Shown here one piece after another: positions 1 to 6,986 of a stretch of 8,369 bases of DNA. Position 1 is the first letter of the stretch; each line of letters begins with the position of its first letter. Position numbers and translations under genes: made by a program. The stretch is taken from NCBI GenBank assembly GCA_022705125.1, contig JAKJFB010000110.1:1-8369 (forward strand), in the 5' to 3' direction. Under the pieces are notes generated by a model. That model searched no databases, was not told the DNA's origin, and saw only the letters and a program-made list of their open reading frames with translations. This DNA comes from Pseudomonadota bacterium. GTDB taxonomy: Bacteria; Pseudomonadota; Gammaproteobacteria; Pseudomonadales; UBA5518.

Positions 1-645
1 CCCACGGCAGAGCGATTCGGCATGATGGCCGACATCGATCGCTGGGTGATCGAACACGCGTTGCGCGCCCTGCGCGATGCGCGCGAAAGCCCGCGCCCGG
101 TGCAACTCACGCTCAACCTGTCGGCGCAAAGCCTGGCCAGCGAAAACCTGGTGGAGTTCATCACCGACCGCGTGGTGAAGTACGACATCGACCCGGCCAT
201 GTTGATCTTCGAGATCACAGAATCGCGCGCGATCGAGGACATCGTCGGCGTGCAGGCGCTGTTGCACAAGCTGCGCGAGCTGGGATGTAAGATCGCGGTG
301 GACGATTTCGGCACCGGATTTTCAACCTTCGCCTACCTGCGCCAGCTCGAGGCCGACTACCTCAAGATCGACGGCTCGATCATCCAGGGCCTGCCGGATG
401 ACGCGCTCGACCGTACGGTCGTGGCTGCACTTACCTCGATCGCCGAGATTGCGGGCAAGCGCACCATCGCCGAATGGGTGGAAGACCCGAAGATGCTGGT
501 GGCCCTGTACGAGTGCGGCGTCGACTATGCGCAAGGCTATGCCGTCAGCCATCCACGCCTGCAGTTGTTGCCCAAGTCGCTGCGCCCCAGGGCCGACGAC
601 ACGGATGCCGAGACCGGCCTGCAGCGCAACGGCACCGAGGGCTGA
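1..645 (+). CDS. EAL-domain cyclic-di-GMP phosphodiesterase, C-terminal part
   Basis: This is the 3' part (214 codons) of a gene that starts left of the window; the frame is open from base 1. EAL domains hydrolyse the second messenger cyclic di-GMP to linear pGpG in the cytoplasm and so influence motility and biofilm formation. Counting from the first visible residue, the conserved metal and substrate positions are all present: NLS at 39-41, EITE at 71-74, DDFG at 101-104 followed by the loop TGFSTFAYL, LKID at 122-125, AEWVE at 157-161 and QGY at 178-180. The EAL signature itself lies before the window. With this set intact, catalytic activity is likely. Whether a GGDEF, PAS or membrane sensor module precedes it cannot be seen. 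About 30 residues of polar tail follow the domain. The next gene starts 30 bp downstream on the same strand, so co-transcription is possible. Confidence 0.93.
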   Translation, partial: PTAERFGMMADIDRWVIEHALRALRDARESPRPVQLTLNLSAQSLASENLVEFITDRVVKYDIDPAMLIFEITESRAIEDIVGVQALLHKLRELGCKIAVDDFGTGFSTFAYLRQLEADYLKIDGSIIQGLPDDALDRTVVAALTSIAEIAGKRTIAEWVEDPKMLVALYECGVDYAQGYAVSHPRLQLLPKSLRPRADDTDAETGLQRNGTEG

Positions 646-675
646 CGCGCATCGGCCGGGGTCGAAGCCGGTAGA

Positions 676-2121
676 GTGGCCGACGTGACCGCGACCTTCC
701 TCTGGTACGACCTCGAGACATTCGGACGCGATGCGCGCCGCAGCCGCATCGCGCAGTTCGGCGCGATCCGCACCGACCCCGAACTGAATCCGGTCGACGC
801 GCCGCTCTCGATCACCTGCAAACCGGCCGACGACCTGTTGCCCTCGCCCACCGCCGTGGTGCTGACCGGCATCACCCCTCAGCGGGCCGAACGCGATGGA
901 ATGATCGAGGCCGAGTTCATGGCGCGGCTGCACCAGGAATTTTCACGGCCCGGCACCTGTGCCGTCGGCTACAACAGCCTGCGCTTCGACGACGAGTTCG
1001 TGCGCCATGGGTTGTACCGCAACTTCTTCGATCCCTACGAACGCGAATGGCGCCATGGCAACTCGCGCTGGGACCTGCTTGACCTGATGCGACTGGCCTA
1101 CGCGCTGCGGCCGGAAGGCGTGCACTGGCCCTGCCATGCCGACGGCATCGTGAGCTTCAAGCTCGAGCACCTTGCCGCTGCCAATGACCTGACCCACACC
1201 CGCGCGCATGACGCGCTGTCCGATGTCGAAGCCACGCTCGCGCTCGCGCGCCGGGTGCGCGAGGCTCAGCCAAGGTTGTTCGACTACTACCTCGGGCTGC
1301 GCAACAAATCACGCGTCGCCGCCATGCTGGACTACGCCAACATGACCCCTGTGCTGCATGTGTCTGGCCGCTTTCCGGCAGCGCAGCGCTGCGCTGCCGT
1401 GGTGTTGCCGATCGCACCGCACCCGTCCATCGCCAACCGCATCCTGGCCTGCGACCTGGGGCCCGACCCGACGCCCCTGCTGGACCTGGACCCGGACGAC
1501 ATCGCCGATCGCCTGTTCACGCCGACGCGGGACCTGCCCGAGGGTGTCGAGCGCATCGCACTGAAGGAAATCCATCTGAATCGCTGCCCGGCCCTGATCG
1601 AGCTGCGCCACCTCGGCGAGAGCGACCTCGAGCGCCTGCAACTGGACCTGGATCGCTGCGAAAGCCACGCGCATCGGCTGCGCCAGCATCAGGGGCTGGC
1701 GGAGAAGGTGCGGCGCGTCTATGCCCGGCGTGGCGAGCGCGACGCGTCGGACCCGGATCTGGCGCTCTACGATGGATTTCCGAACGAGTCCGACCGCGCC
1801 CGCCTCGCGGACGTGCGACGCGCCACGCCCGAGCAACTGGCGCGCAACCGCATCGAGTTCAAGGACCCGCGCTACGACGAGCTGCTGTTCCGCTATCGCG
1901 CGCGCAACTGGCCGGAAACACTCGATGCCGAGGAGTCCGACCGCTGGCTCGCCTTCCGCCGCTGCAAGCTCGAATCCGACAAGGGCCTGTCCGAGTACAC
2001 GTTCGAAAGCTACTTCGCCGAGATCGATGCGCTGCGGCTTGCACGAGGCAACGAAGCCGGGGTGCCGGTGCTGCTCGACGCGCTGCAGGCCTGGGGACTT
2101 CGGACGCAGCCGCCGGCGTGA
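676..2121 (+). CDS. sbcB: Exodeoxyribonuclease I (3'-5' ssDNA exonuclease)
   Basis: The gene encodes 481 residues, close to the roughly 475 of E. coli exonuclease I. The enzyme degrades single-stranded DNA from the 3' end in repair and recombination and contacts SSB. The N-terminal DEDDh exonuclease domain shows FLWYDLETFG (acidic D12 and E14), YNSLRFDDEF (D105), and HDALSD with H178 and D183. These correspond to D15, E17, D108, H181 and D186 of the E. coli enzyme. Family landmarks CKPADD (48-53), TGITPQ (64-69), NSRWDLLDLMR (129-139), YALRPEG (142-148) and QPRLFDY (198-204) follow. The C-terminal part keeps LLFRYRARNWPETL, matching the SH3-like/helical region of the family. The start is a GTG at 676 with only a weak GGTAG upstream; a second GTG at 685 is possible and would cost three residues. 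The gene appears intact. Confidence 0.96.
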   Translation: MADVTATFLWYDLETFGRDARRSRIAQFGAIRTDPELNPVDAPLSITCKPADDLLPSPTAVVLTGITPQRAERDGMIEAEFMARLHQEFSRPGTCAVGYNSLRFDDEFVRHGLYRNFFDPYEREWRHGNSRWDLLDLMRLAYALRPEGVHWPCHADGIVSFKLEHLAAANDLTHTRAHDALSDVEATLALARRVREAQPRLFDYYLGLRNKSRVAAMLDYANMTPVLHVSGRFPAAQRCAAVVLPIAPHPSIANRILACDLGPDPTPLLDLDPDDIADRLFTPTRDLPEGVERIALKEIHLNRCPALIELRHLGESDLERLQLDLDRCESHAHRLRQHQGLAEKVRRVYARRGERDASDPDLALYDGFPNESDRARLADVRRATPEQLARNRIEFKDPRYDELLFRYRARNWPETLDAEESDRWLAFRRCKLESDKGLSEYTFESYFAEIDALRLARGNEAGVPVLLDALQAWGLRTQPPA

Positions 2122-2311
2122 CCGAACACGACGCGGGCCCATGACCGGATCGAAGCGGGCCTCGGCCAACACACACGCCAGCCCGGCTGCTCCCCGCTGT
2201 CTCCCGTCACTTGGGCAGCGCCCTGGAATTGTCCGGTGTCGTCGCGACCGCGCGTTGTCCACTCGGTAAGGTGAAGTCCTCACGGCAAGCCTCAACCATC
2301 GCGGAGCCATC

Positions 2312-2713
2312 ATGCGTCGCCTCATCAGATGGATCGTCTGGAGCTTGGTGAGCCTGCTTGCACTGGCTGCCTTGGCCGTCGTTGCGGTGCGCTGGTATTA
2401 CGGTCCGGACGAGGCCGCGAGCGATCTCGCCAGACGCTGGCAAACACCGCTTCCCGCAACCGTGCCCGACGACGAGAACGCCTGGTTGCACCTGATCGGG
2501 CTCGGTGCCGACAAAGACGACGAACCGCCAGCATTGGGGCGCCGCAGAGGGGGGAACCGTACATTCCGTGCAAAAAGTGTCGTTTTCGAGGCCATTATAA
2601 ATCAATCAGTTATACTGCCAATCGCGCGGAGAGGCCTATATTTATGGGGTTTCAGGTCTAGCTCTTTGCTACGGTGCTGGAAATCCAGGGTCGTTTTCGT
2701 TGCACAAGCCTGA
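2312..2713 (+). pseudogene. Truncated single-pass membrane protein fused to foreign sequence
   Basis: The ATG at 2312 has a good ribosome binding site (GGAG at 2302-2305). Residues 1-10 are basic (MRRLIRW), residues 8-26 form a hydrophobic membrane anchor or uncleaved signal, and WYYGPDE begins a periplasmic part containing PDDENAWLHLIGLG (52-65). This looks like a genuine high-GC gene up to about residue 80 (near base 2550). After that, codon use and composition change abruptly and the frame runs on by chance to a stop at 2711-2713. The rest of the original protein is not found on either side of the insertion sequence that begins at 2780. I read it as the 5' remnant of an uncharacterised membrane-anchored protein cut by an insertion or deletion. 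The family is not recognised. An intact short protein of 133 aa cannot be strictly excluded. Confidence 0.6.
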
Positions 2714-2779
2714 GACCTCATTTTTCTAGGCCCTTGAGTAGGACGCGACGACGCTTGTAGCGCCCGGGAAGGCCGTGGT
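2551..2779. other. AT-richer segment of unknown origin between gene remnant and IS
   Basis: From the run of G at 2549-2554 up to the IS end at 2780, composition is clearly richer in A and T than all neighbouring genes, for example 2594-2615 and 2634-2645. No credible gene is seen on either strand. It contains nested inverted repeats: GGCCTA at 2633-2638 with TAGGCC at 2727-2732, AGGTCT at 2654-2659 with AGACCT at 2714-2719, and GTGC at 2674-2677 with GCAC at 2702-2705. A short hairpin CTGGA/TCCAG lies between them. It could be a remnant of another mobile element, or intergenic DNA brought here by a deletion. No function is assigned. Confidence 0.45.
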
Positions 2780-2793
2780 TGTTGGCGCGCGTT
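2780..2793 (+). repeat. IS21 left terminal inverted repeat
   Basis: TGTTGGCGCGCGTT matches the reverse complement of 5286-5299 at 13 of 14 positions and starts with the TGT typical of IS21-family ends. It runs directly into terminal repeat L1. Confidence 0.75.
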
Positions 2794-2806
2794 TAAAACT
2801 GACCAG
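2787..2806 (+). repeat. IS21 terminal repeat L1 (outer left)
   Basis: GCGCGTTTAAAACTGACCAG is the outer left copy of a repeat with consensus GCGCGTTNAAAATTGACCAG. It differs from the consensus at one base (C for T in the centre). In IS21-family elements such repeats are transposase (IstA) binding sites. Confidence 0.8.
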
Positions 2807-2810
2807 CCCT

Positions 2811-2832
2811 GCGCGTTCAAAATTGACCAGGG
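2811..2832 (+). repeat. IS21 terminal repeat L2 (inner left)
   Basis: This second left copy begins GCGCGTTCAAAATTGACCAG and ends GG. It begins 24 bp after L1 in the same orientation, which places the two copies close to two helical turns apart, as expected for cooperative transposase binding sites. Confidence 0.82.
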
Positions 2833-2838
2833 GTGGAT

Positions 2839-2860
2839 GCCGAAGATCGAGGTCTTCGGC
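2839..2860. terminator. Perfect 8-bp hairpin downstream of istB
   Basis: GCCGAAGA (2839-2846) and TCTTCGGC (2853-2860) form a perfect stem around a 6-base loop (TCGAGG). It lies 27 bp beyond the istB stop codon and inside the IS end. No T-run follows on the minus strand, so it is not a classical intrinsic terminator. It may still stabilise the istAB mRNA 3' end or shield the IS from read-through translation. The hairpin is seen; the role is inferred. Confidence 0.4.
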
Positions 2861-2886
2861 GAGTTCAGAGTGTAGGCGTTTCGGGG

Positions 2887-3693
2887 TCAGACGGTCTCGT
2901 CGCTCACCTCCTCGGCCGGCTTTCGCTTGGCCTGTTCACGCGCCTTGATCCGAGACTTGGCTTCGCCATGGGAATGGCGGAAGCGGTAGGACTCGTTGCC
3001 GGTTTCCAGGATGTGGCAGTGGTGGGTCAGGCGGTCAAGCAAGGCGGTGGTGAGCTTGGCGTCGCCGAACACGCTGGCCCATTCGCCGAACACCAGGTTG
3101 GTCGTGATGATCACGCTGGTGTGCTCGTAGAGCTTGCTGAGCAGGTGGAACAGCAAGGCGCCGCCGGCCTGCGAGAACGGCACGTAGCCCAGTTCGTCGA
3201 GGATGACGAGGTCCAGGTGCATGAGCTGGTGCGCCAGCTTCCCGGCCTTGCCGTGGATCTTCTCCTGCTCCAGCGCGTTGACTAGTTCGAGCGTGGAGAA
3301 GAAGCGCACGCGCTTGCCGTGGCGGGTGATGGCCTGGACGCCGAGCGCGGTGGCGAGGTGCGTCTTGCCCGTGCCGGTGCCGCCGAGGAACACGAGGTTC
3401 TCGGCCTTCTCGGTGAACGCGAGCGTGGCGAAGGCCTCGATCTGGCGCCGGTCGAGCGGCGAATGCTCGAACACGAAGCCGGCCAAGTCGCGATGCACCG
3501 GGAAGCGCGCCGCGTTCATCTGGTAGCGGATCGAGCGCAGGCCGCGGTCGGTCATCTCGGCCTGCAGCAACGGGCGCAGGATCGCTTCGGTCTGTTCGCT
3601 CCAGGCCGGCGCACTGTTCTGCTGGAGTTCGGCGAACGCCTGCGCCATGCCGTACAGGCGTAGCGCTTTGAACTGCGGGGCGAGGTCAGCCAT
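2887..3693 (-). CDS. istB: IS21 transposition helper ATPase IstB
   Basis: The 268-residue protein is a complete AAA+ ATPase of the IstB/DnaC-like family. It assists IstA by selecting and remodelling the target DNA. Walker A is GGTGTGKT at 104-111, Walker B is LVILDELGY at 162-170 with D166 and E167, sensor 1 is TTN at 197-199, and [12 protein letters not shown] at 218-229 supplies the arginine-containing family motif. The N-terminal helical domain contains the family-typical [16 protein letters not shown] segment near 9-19. The basic C-terminal tail is rich in K, R and E. The ATG at 3693 overlaps the end of istA by 8 bp (ATGGCTGA), indicating translational coupling. No frameshift or premature stop is seen, so it is probably functional. 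Confidence 0.96.
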   Translation of the reverse strand: MADLAPQFKALRLYGMAQAFAELQQNSAPAWSEQTEAILRPLLQAEMTDRGLRSIRYQMNAARFPVHRDLAGFVFEHSPLDRRQIEAFATLAFTEKAENLVFLGGTGTGKTHLATALGVQAITRHGKRVRFFSTLELVNALEQEKIHGKAGKLAHQLMHLDLVILDELGYVPFSQAGGALLFHLLSKLYEHTSVIITTNLVFGEWASVFGDAKLTTALLDRLTHHCHILETGNESYRFRHSHGEAKSRIKAREQAKRKPAEEVSDETV

Positions 3694-5191
3694 GGCTCAC
3701 CTCCTCGCGCAGCGCGTCGTAACGATCGGGCGCCGCCAGCGGTGCGGTGGCCACGCGCAGGGCGGTCTCGATGGTTTGCGGTGGCGGTCCTTCGCGTAGC
3801 CGTGTCAGCACGTTGAGGACGTGCTCGGCACTGGGCCGTCCCGTCTCCAGGACCAGGTCGACCGCCACCAGCACCGCATCCAGTCCATGGGTCGGCACCG
3901 TCGCCAGCACCTGTGCCATGACGCGCTCGCCGCCCTGGCGGCGCAGCAACGCCCGACTCAGTCGCAGCAACGGCTCGGGCATCTCGGCGAACGGCGCGCC
4001 GTTGCGCAGCGCCCCAGGCTTGCGCTCCACCAGCGGCACGTAGTGCTGCCAGTCGTAAACGACCCGATCGCGATCATGCACGCGGCCATGCAGGGCGATC
4101 ACGGTCTCGTCAGCGACGATGACGACGCGATCCGGATACAGCCGGGCACTGACCCGGTGTCCGGCAAAGGCGCACGGCACCGAGTAGCGGTTGCGCACCA
4201 CGCTCACCAGGCTCGTGCTCGACACCCGCACCGGCAACTCGACGTAGCCGTCGAACGCGGTCGGCATCGGCATGAGCTGCGGCAACTCGTGCTCCAGCGC
4301 CTCGGCAATGCTCATCTGCGGGTAATCCGGATGCGCCGCGTCCCGCGCCGTGAGGCACTGTTCGGCCAGGAAGGCGTTGAGGTCAGCGAAGCTGGAGAAT
4401 CGCTGATCGAGCGCGCTTTGCCAGATCCGTCGGCGCGCGTCCTGCACGCCTTTCTCGACCCGGCCCTTCTCCCAGCCCGAGGCCACGTTGCAGAAGTCCG
4501 GGTCGACCAGGTAGTGCGCGCACATGGTCGCGAAGCGCTCGTTGACTACCCGCGCCCGATCCTTGCGCGGGGTGCGATCCACCGCCGTTTTCATATTGTC
4601 GTAAATCCCGCGCCGGGCCACGCCGCCGAGCCCCGCAAAGCAGCGCGTGTGAGCGTCGAACAGCATCTCGTGGCCCTGGCTCGGGTACGCCACCAGCCAG
4701 AACGCTCTGGAGGCACACAGCTTCATGTGCGCCAACTGCACCTTGCGCCAGACCCCGCCGATCACGATCCCTTCCTCGCTCCAGTCGAACTGGAACGCCT
4801 CGCCCAAAGCGAAGCTCAAGGGCACGTAGGCCGAACGCGCCGTCACCGCGCCCGCCTCCGCGCGACAGGCTCGAATGAACTCCGTCACGCGCGCGTAGTG
4901 GCCGGCAAATCCTTTCTCTCGAAGCTGCTCGAACAGACGCAGTGCGGTCCGCCGCTCCTTGCGCGGCCGCCGCGCATCGGTCTCCAGCGCCTGCCGCAGC
5001 CAGGGAACAAACTCATCCAGCTTCTTCGGACCGCCCGGCCGCACGTACTTCATCTCGCGCCGCACCGGCTCCTTCAGCCACGTCTTGATCGTGTTGCGCG
5101 ACAGGCTCGTGCGGCGTGCGATCTCGCTGATCGACAGCCCGTCCCGGAAGCGCAGCCTCCGGACTTTTGCGTACATCGCCATGGTGTGCAC
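3686..5191 (-). CDS. istA: IS21 transposase IstA (DDE integrase fold)
   Basis: The 501-residue transposase cuts and joins the IS ends. A helix-turn-helix occupies about residues 17-40 ([21 protein letters not shown]) and probably reads the terminal repeats. The rve-type DDE catalytic core has D136 (FQFDWSEE), D198 (YDNMKTAV) and E246 (KGRVEKGVQ). The conserved NRYSVP segment typical of the IstA C-terminal domain is present, at bases about 4176-4193. The frame opens at GTG 5191, preceded by GGGAG. ATG at 5182 has GAGG eight bases upstream and ATG at 5176 fits the usual MYAKVRRL start of relatives, so the true start may be 3-5 codons inside. The last 8 bp overlap istB. All catalytic residues are intact. 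Confidence 0.96.
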   Translation of the reverse strand: MHTMAMYAKVRRLRFRDGLSISEIARRTSLSRNTIKTWLKEPVRREMKYVRPGGPKKLDEFVPWLRQALETDARRPRKERRTALRLFEQLREKGFAGHYARVTEFIRACRAEAGAVTARSAYVPLSFALGEAFQFDWSEEGIVIGGVWRKVQLAHMKLCASRAFWLVAYPSQGHEMLFDAHTRCFAGLGGVARRGIYDNMKTAVDRTPRKDRARVVNERFATMCAHYLVDPDFCNVASGWEKGRVEKGVQDARRRIWQSALDQRFSSFADLNAFLAEQCLTARDAAHPDYPQMSIAEALEHELPQLMPMPTAFDGYVELPVRVSSTSLVSVVRNRYSVPCAFAGHRVSARLYPDRVVIVADETVIALHGRVHDRDRVVYDWQHYVPLVERKPGALRNGAPFAEMPEPLLRLSRALLRRQGGERVMAQVLATVPTHGLDAVLVAVDLVLETGRPSAEHVLNVLTRLREGPPPQTIETALRVATAPLAAPDRYDALREEVSHG

Positions 5192-5236
5192 CTCGTCTCC
5201 CGCAAGGATCGAAACCCCGGCAGGTTAGGTTGGACA

Positions 5237-5258
5237 CCCTGGTCAATTTTCAGCGCGC
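5237..5258 (-). repeat. IS21 terminal repeat R2 (inner right)
   Basis: Read on the minus strand it begins GCGCGCTGAAAATTGACCAG, followed by GG, an inverted copy of the left-end repeats. It lies upstream of istA and starts 34 bp inside R1, so IstA binding here could also regulate istA transcription. Confidence 0.82.
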
Positions 5259-5270
5259 AGAACCTCGATT

Positions 5271-5292
5271 CCCTGGTCAATTTTCAACGCGC
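5271..5292 (-). repeat. IS21 terminal repeat R1 (outer right)
   Basis: Read on the minus strand it begins GCGCGTTGAAAATTGACCAG, then GG, and starts exactly 7 bp inside the right end at 5299, mirroring L1 on the left. Confidence 0.83.
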
Positions 5293-5299
5293 GGCAACA
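5286..5299 (-). repeat. IS21 right terminal inverted repeat
   Basis: Read on the minus strand as TGTTGCCGCGCGTT, it pairs with the left end 2780-2793 with one mismatch. Confidence 0.75.
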
Positions 5300-5320
5300 G
5301 CACCGCACGCTAGATTCTGC

Positions 5321-5336
5321 TTTGGAATAGTCCAAA
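5321..5336. promoter_or_regulatory. Perfect palindrome upstream of 5367 gene (possible operator)
   Basis: TTTGGA (5321-5326), spacer ATAG, TCCAAA (5331-5336) is a perfect 6+6 inverted repeat in an AT-richer leader, ending 30 bp before the GTG start. Its place and symmetry fit a repressor or activator site or a transcript hairpin. No matching regulator is encoded in the window, and no convincing -35/-10 pair could be assigned. Confidence 0.3.
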
Positions 5337-5366
5337 ATCGGCTTTTTCTGCCCCTCCGGAGCTGGC

Positions 5367-6206
5367 GTGAAAGGCAACACCGCCCGGTCTTCGGACCTCG
5401 ATGTCACTCCACCCTTCAGGGAAATCAACGACCTGGGGGTGTTCGGGGCAATGGCGCTGCTGGCCATGATCCAGTGCGGGGCGGATCCGGGCTATCGCTA
5501 CGTCCGGCGGCTGCCGGCGCGGGCCGCGCGTTTGGCCCCGCATCGGGCCCTGCGCCACCAGATCCTGGTCGCTCTGCTGGAGTGCGGCGTCCTGGTGCCG
5601 GCAGCCGAGCGCCGGCTGCGGCTCGATGCGGCCCTGGCCGATCCCGGCTGGGACTTGGCGGAGCTCGAGGATGCCGACTGGGCGATCCATTGGGACGAAG
5701 GCACCCGCGGCGCGCTGCCGCTGCGCCTCAAGGAGTACCTCGAAGGCCTCACCTACACCGAGCACACTCGCGAAGTGATGCTCGATACCTGGGTGGCGCT
5801 CGCGACGGCCGAGACCCTGGCTTTCGCTGAGCACGCGCTCTCGGCCCATCGCATGGACCCCGCGATCGCGACCGGCATTGCACCGCTGTTGGCGCCAGTC
5901 TTCGCCCAGCACTCGATCGGACAAGGCTGCGCGCTCATGTGGTGGGCGGCCAAGAACGTGGGTGCCTCGTTCCTGCGCCATGGCGGAACGCCGGGCCTGG
6001 CGGAGCGCGAGATGTCCCGTTCGATCCTCAACGCCTACGAGCGAGTCGAAACGTCCAGTCGCGTGGTTCCGCAGTTCACGCGCCACCGGGCCTTGCCGCC
6101 CAGCGCGTTCGCGGGCGTGTTTCAATTTGCCAGTCGCCTGGGGGCGTCGTACTGGACAGCCCCGATCCAGGAACACGTGTTGGACCGCGTCTGGGAGGGC
6201 ATCTGA
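5367..6206 (+). CDS. Uncharacterised 279-aa helical protein, coupled to SseB-like gene
   Basis: I do not recognise the family. The GTG at 5367 has a CGGAG-like ribosome site just before it, and an in-frame TAG at 5328-5330 prevents a longer start downstream of the IS. The protein is soluble and rich in Ala and Leu, with no signal peptide. A mildly hydrophobic helix lies at 24-38 (GVFGAMALLAMIQCG), followed by an Arg-rich helical stretch at 44-64, an acidic Trp-containing patch at 95-112 (GWDLAELEDADWAIHWDE), and long helices at 134-160 and 168-205 with WW at 192-193. Codon use fits the neighbouring chromosomal genes, so it is a real gene and not a shadow. Its stop codon overlaps the proposed start of the SseB-like gene, so the two are almost certainly an operon and may act together. 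The IS end lies only 67 bp upstream and may have separated it from earlier genes. Confidence 0.78.
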   Translation: MKGNTARSSDLDVTPPFREINDLGVFGAMALLAMIQCGADPGYRYVRRLPARAARLAPHRALRHQILVALLECGVLVPAAERRLRLDAALADPGWDLAELEDADWAIHWDEGTRGALPLRLKEYLEGLTYTEHTREVMLDTWVALATAETLAFAEHALSAHRMDPAIATGIAPLLAPVFAQHSIGQGCALMWWAAKNVGASFLRHGGTPGLAEREMSRSILNAYERVETSSRVVPQFTRHRALPPSAFAGVFQFASRLGASYWTAPIQEHVLDRVWEGI

Positions 6207-6958
6207 ACCCGCTGGATCGATTGCTCGAGCGCGTCACGCTGGAACCGGCCTACGGCCCGGCGTTCTACCAGGTCCTTTTCGAGAGCGATATCTACGCGCT
6301 GATCCGTGCCGGCGATGCGCCGACTCAGGAGGGGCGCGTCCGCTTCGTCATGTGGACGGGCGAGGACGGGCAACAGGTCATCCCATTCTTTTCCAATCGC
6401 GCTGCAGTGCGCCGTGCACTCAATGCGAATACGCAGGCCTTGCGGGTCAACGGACGCGTGTTTCTGGAATCGTGCCGCGGCGCCTTCGTGGTCCTGAATC
6501 CGAATGAGCGCTATTTCTGCCGACTGACCCCGTCCGAGCTGGCTCTGCTCCTCGATACGGGTTCCCCCAACCTGGCCGAGGACTACGTCACGACGCGGGA
6601 CATGCAGGTGGAGATCGCGATGCCCGACGCGCCACCGGAGATGCTGACGTCGTTGTCGCTGCTGTTCGCGCAGGAGCCGGCGGTCGAGCGCGCATTCCTT
6701 GTGACCCTGCGGTCCGACGAGTCCGCGCCGCCGGTGTGGCTGGTCGCCGCCTTCATTGCCACTGACGACGCGGCGCAGTGGGTTTCGAAGCAGATGGCCG
6801 CGGTGCTCGCGGATCGACCGCCATCCCACAGTGTCGATCTGGCGCGGCTCACCGCTGAAAGCGAGATGGCCACGACGATCGAGACGACTCTGCGCCCCTT
6901 TTATGAGCGTTCGTTTGGCGACAAGGTCGTGCTGGATGTGAACGCCGGCACGCAGTAG
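6203..6958 (+). CDS. SseB-family protein with N- and C-terminal SseB domains
   Basis: The protein has 251 residues counted from a proposed CTG start. The first half (about 10-125) matches the SseB N-terminal domain pattern: a helix, FVMWTGEDGQQVIPFFSN (48-65), then AVRRAL, and LNPNERYFCRLTPSELALLLD (98-118). The second half (about 140-245) resembles the SseB C-terminal domain. E. coli SseB was named for enhanced serine sensitivity when overexpressed, and its molecular function is still unclear. GGAGG at 6194-6198 lies four bases before CTG 6203, which overlaps the upstream TGA (CTGA). The sequence NPLDRLLE immediately after it looks like a natural N-terminus. The in-frame TTG at 6221 is the alternative but lacks a ribosome site. 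No ATG, GTG or TTG lies closely upstream. It converges on nadE with a 28-bp gap. Confidence 0.82.
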   Translation: MNPLDRLLERVTLEPAYGPAFYQVLFESDIYALIRAGDAPTQEGRVRFVMWTGEDGQQVIPFFSNRAAVRRALNANTQALRVNGRVFLESCRGAFVVLNPNERYFCRLTPSELALLLDTGSPNLAEDYVTTRDMQVEIAMPDAPPEMLTSLSLLFAQEPAVERAFLVTLRSDESAPPVWLVAAFIATDDAAQWVSKQMAAVLADRPPSHSVDLARLTAESEMATTIETTLRPFYERSFGDKVVLDVNAGTQ

Positions 6959-6986
6959 GACCCGTCGGGCGACAGGACCTTATCCT

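Larger units (their letters stand above)
2780..5299 (-). mobile_element. IS21-family insertion sequence (complete, 2520 bp)
   Basis: The element is defined by an istA-istB pair on the minus strand and by matching ends. The left end reads TGTTGGCGCGCGTT from 2780. The reverse complement of the right end reads TGTTGCCGCGCGTT from 5299, differing by one base. Both outer copies of the roughly 20-bp terminal repeat start exactly 7 bp inside their end, and each end carries a second copy, the multiple-terminal-repeat layout known for IS21. Length is within the family's usual 2-2.5 kb. Both genes look intact, so the element could be mobile. The flanks (2772-2779 GCCGTGGT; 5300-5307 GCACCGCA) show no target duplication. 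The end positions are inferred from symmetry and the TGT rule and could be off by a few bases. Confidence 0.9.

Noticed and set aside
1309..2325. 338-codon minus-strand frame opposite sbcB
   Set aside because: The plus strand holds an unmistakable exonuclease I along the same stretch; the antisense product has no recognisable motifs.
2551..2591. GGGG-starting sequence as a Tn3-family terminal inverted repeat, possibly paired with 5316-5354 on the other strand
   Set aside because: Only the GGGG and a loose AAAAAG...TTTT resemblance are shared. There is no good 38-bp match and no direct repeat outside it.
2551..2591. GAACCGTAC on the plus strand as the reverse complement of a group II intron domain V end
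   Set aside because: The pairing 5' strand (GAGCCG-like) is missing at the required distance and there is no intron-encoded protein.
2780..2832. Repeated 20-mers as a CRISPR array or integron attC site
   Set aside because: There are only two copies per end, they are inverted at the other end, they have no unique spacers of equal length, and an IS21 transposase pair lies between them.
3821..5830. 669-codon plus-strand open frame running antisense to istA and out of the IS
   Set aside because: It is a mirror of istA and of the 5367 gene in GC-rich DNA. It has Arg/His-rich, low-complexity-like composition, crosses the IS boundary and shows no domain.
5939..6202. Longer SseB-like ORF starting at ATG 5939
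   Set aside because: The extra 88 codons lie inside the 5367 gene in another frame, are Arg/Gly/Pro-rich shadow sequence, and are followed by the natural N-terminus at 6203.
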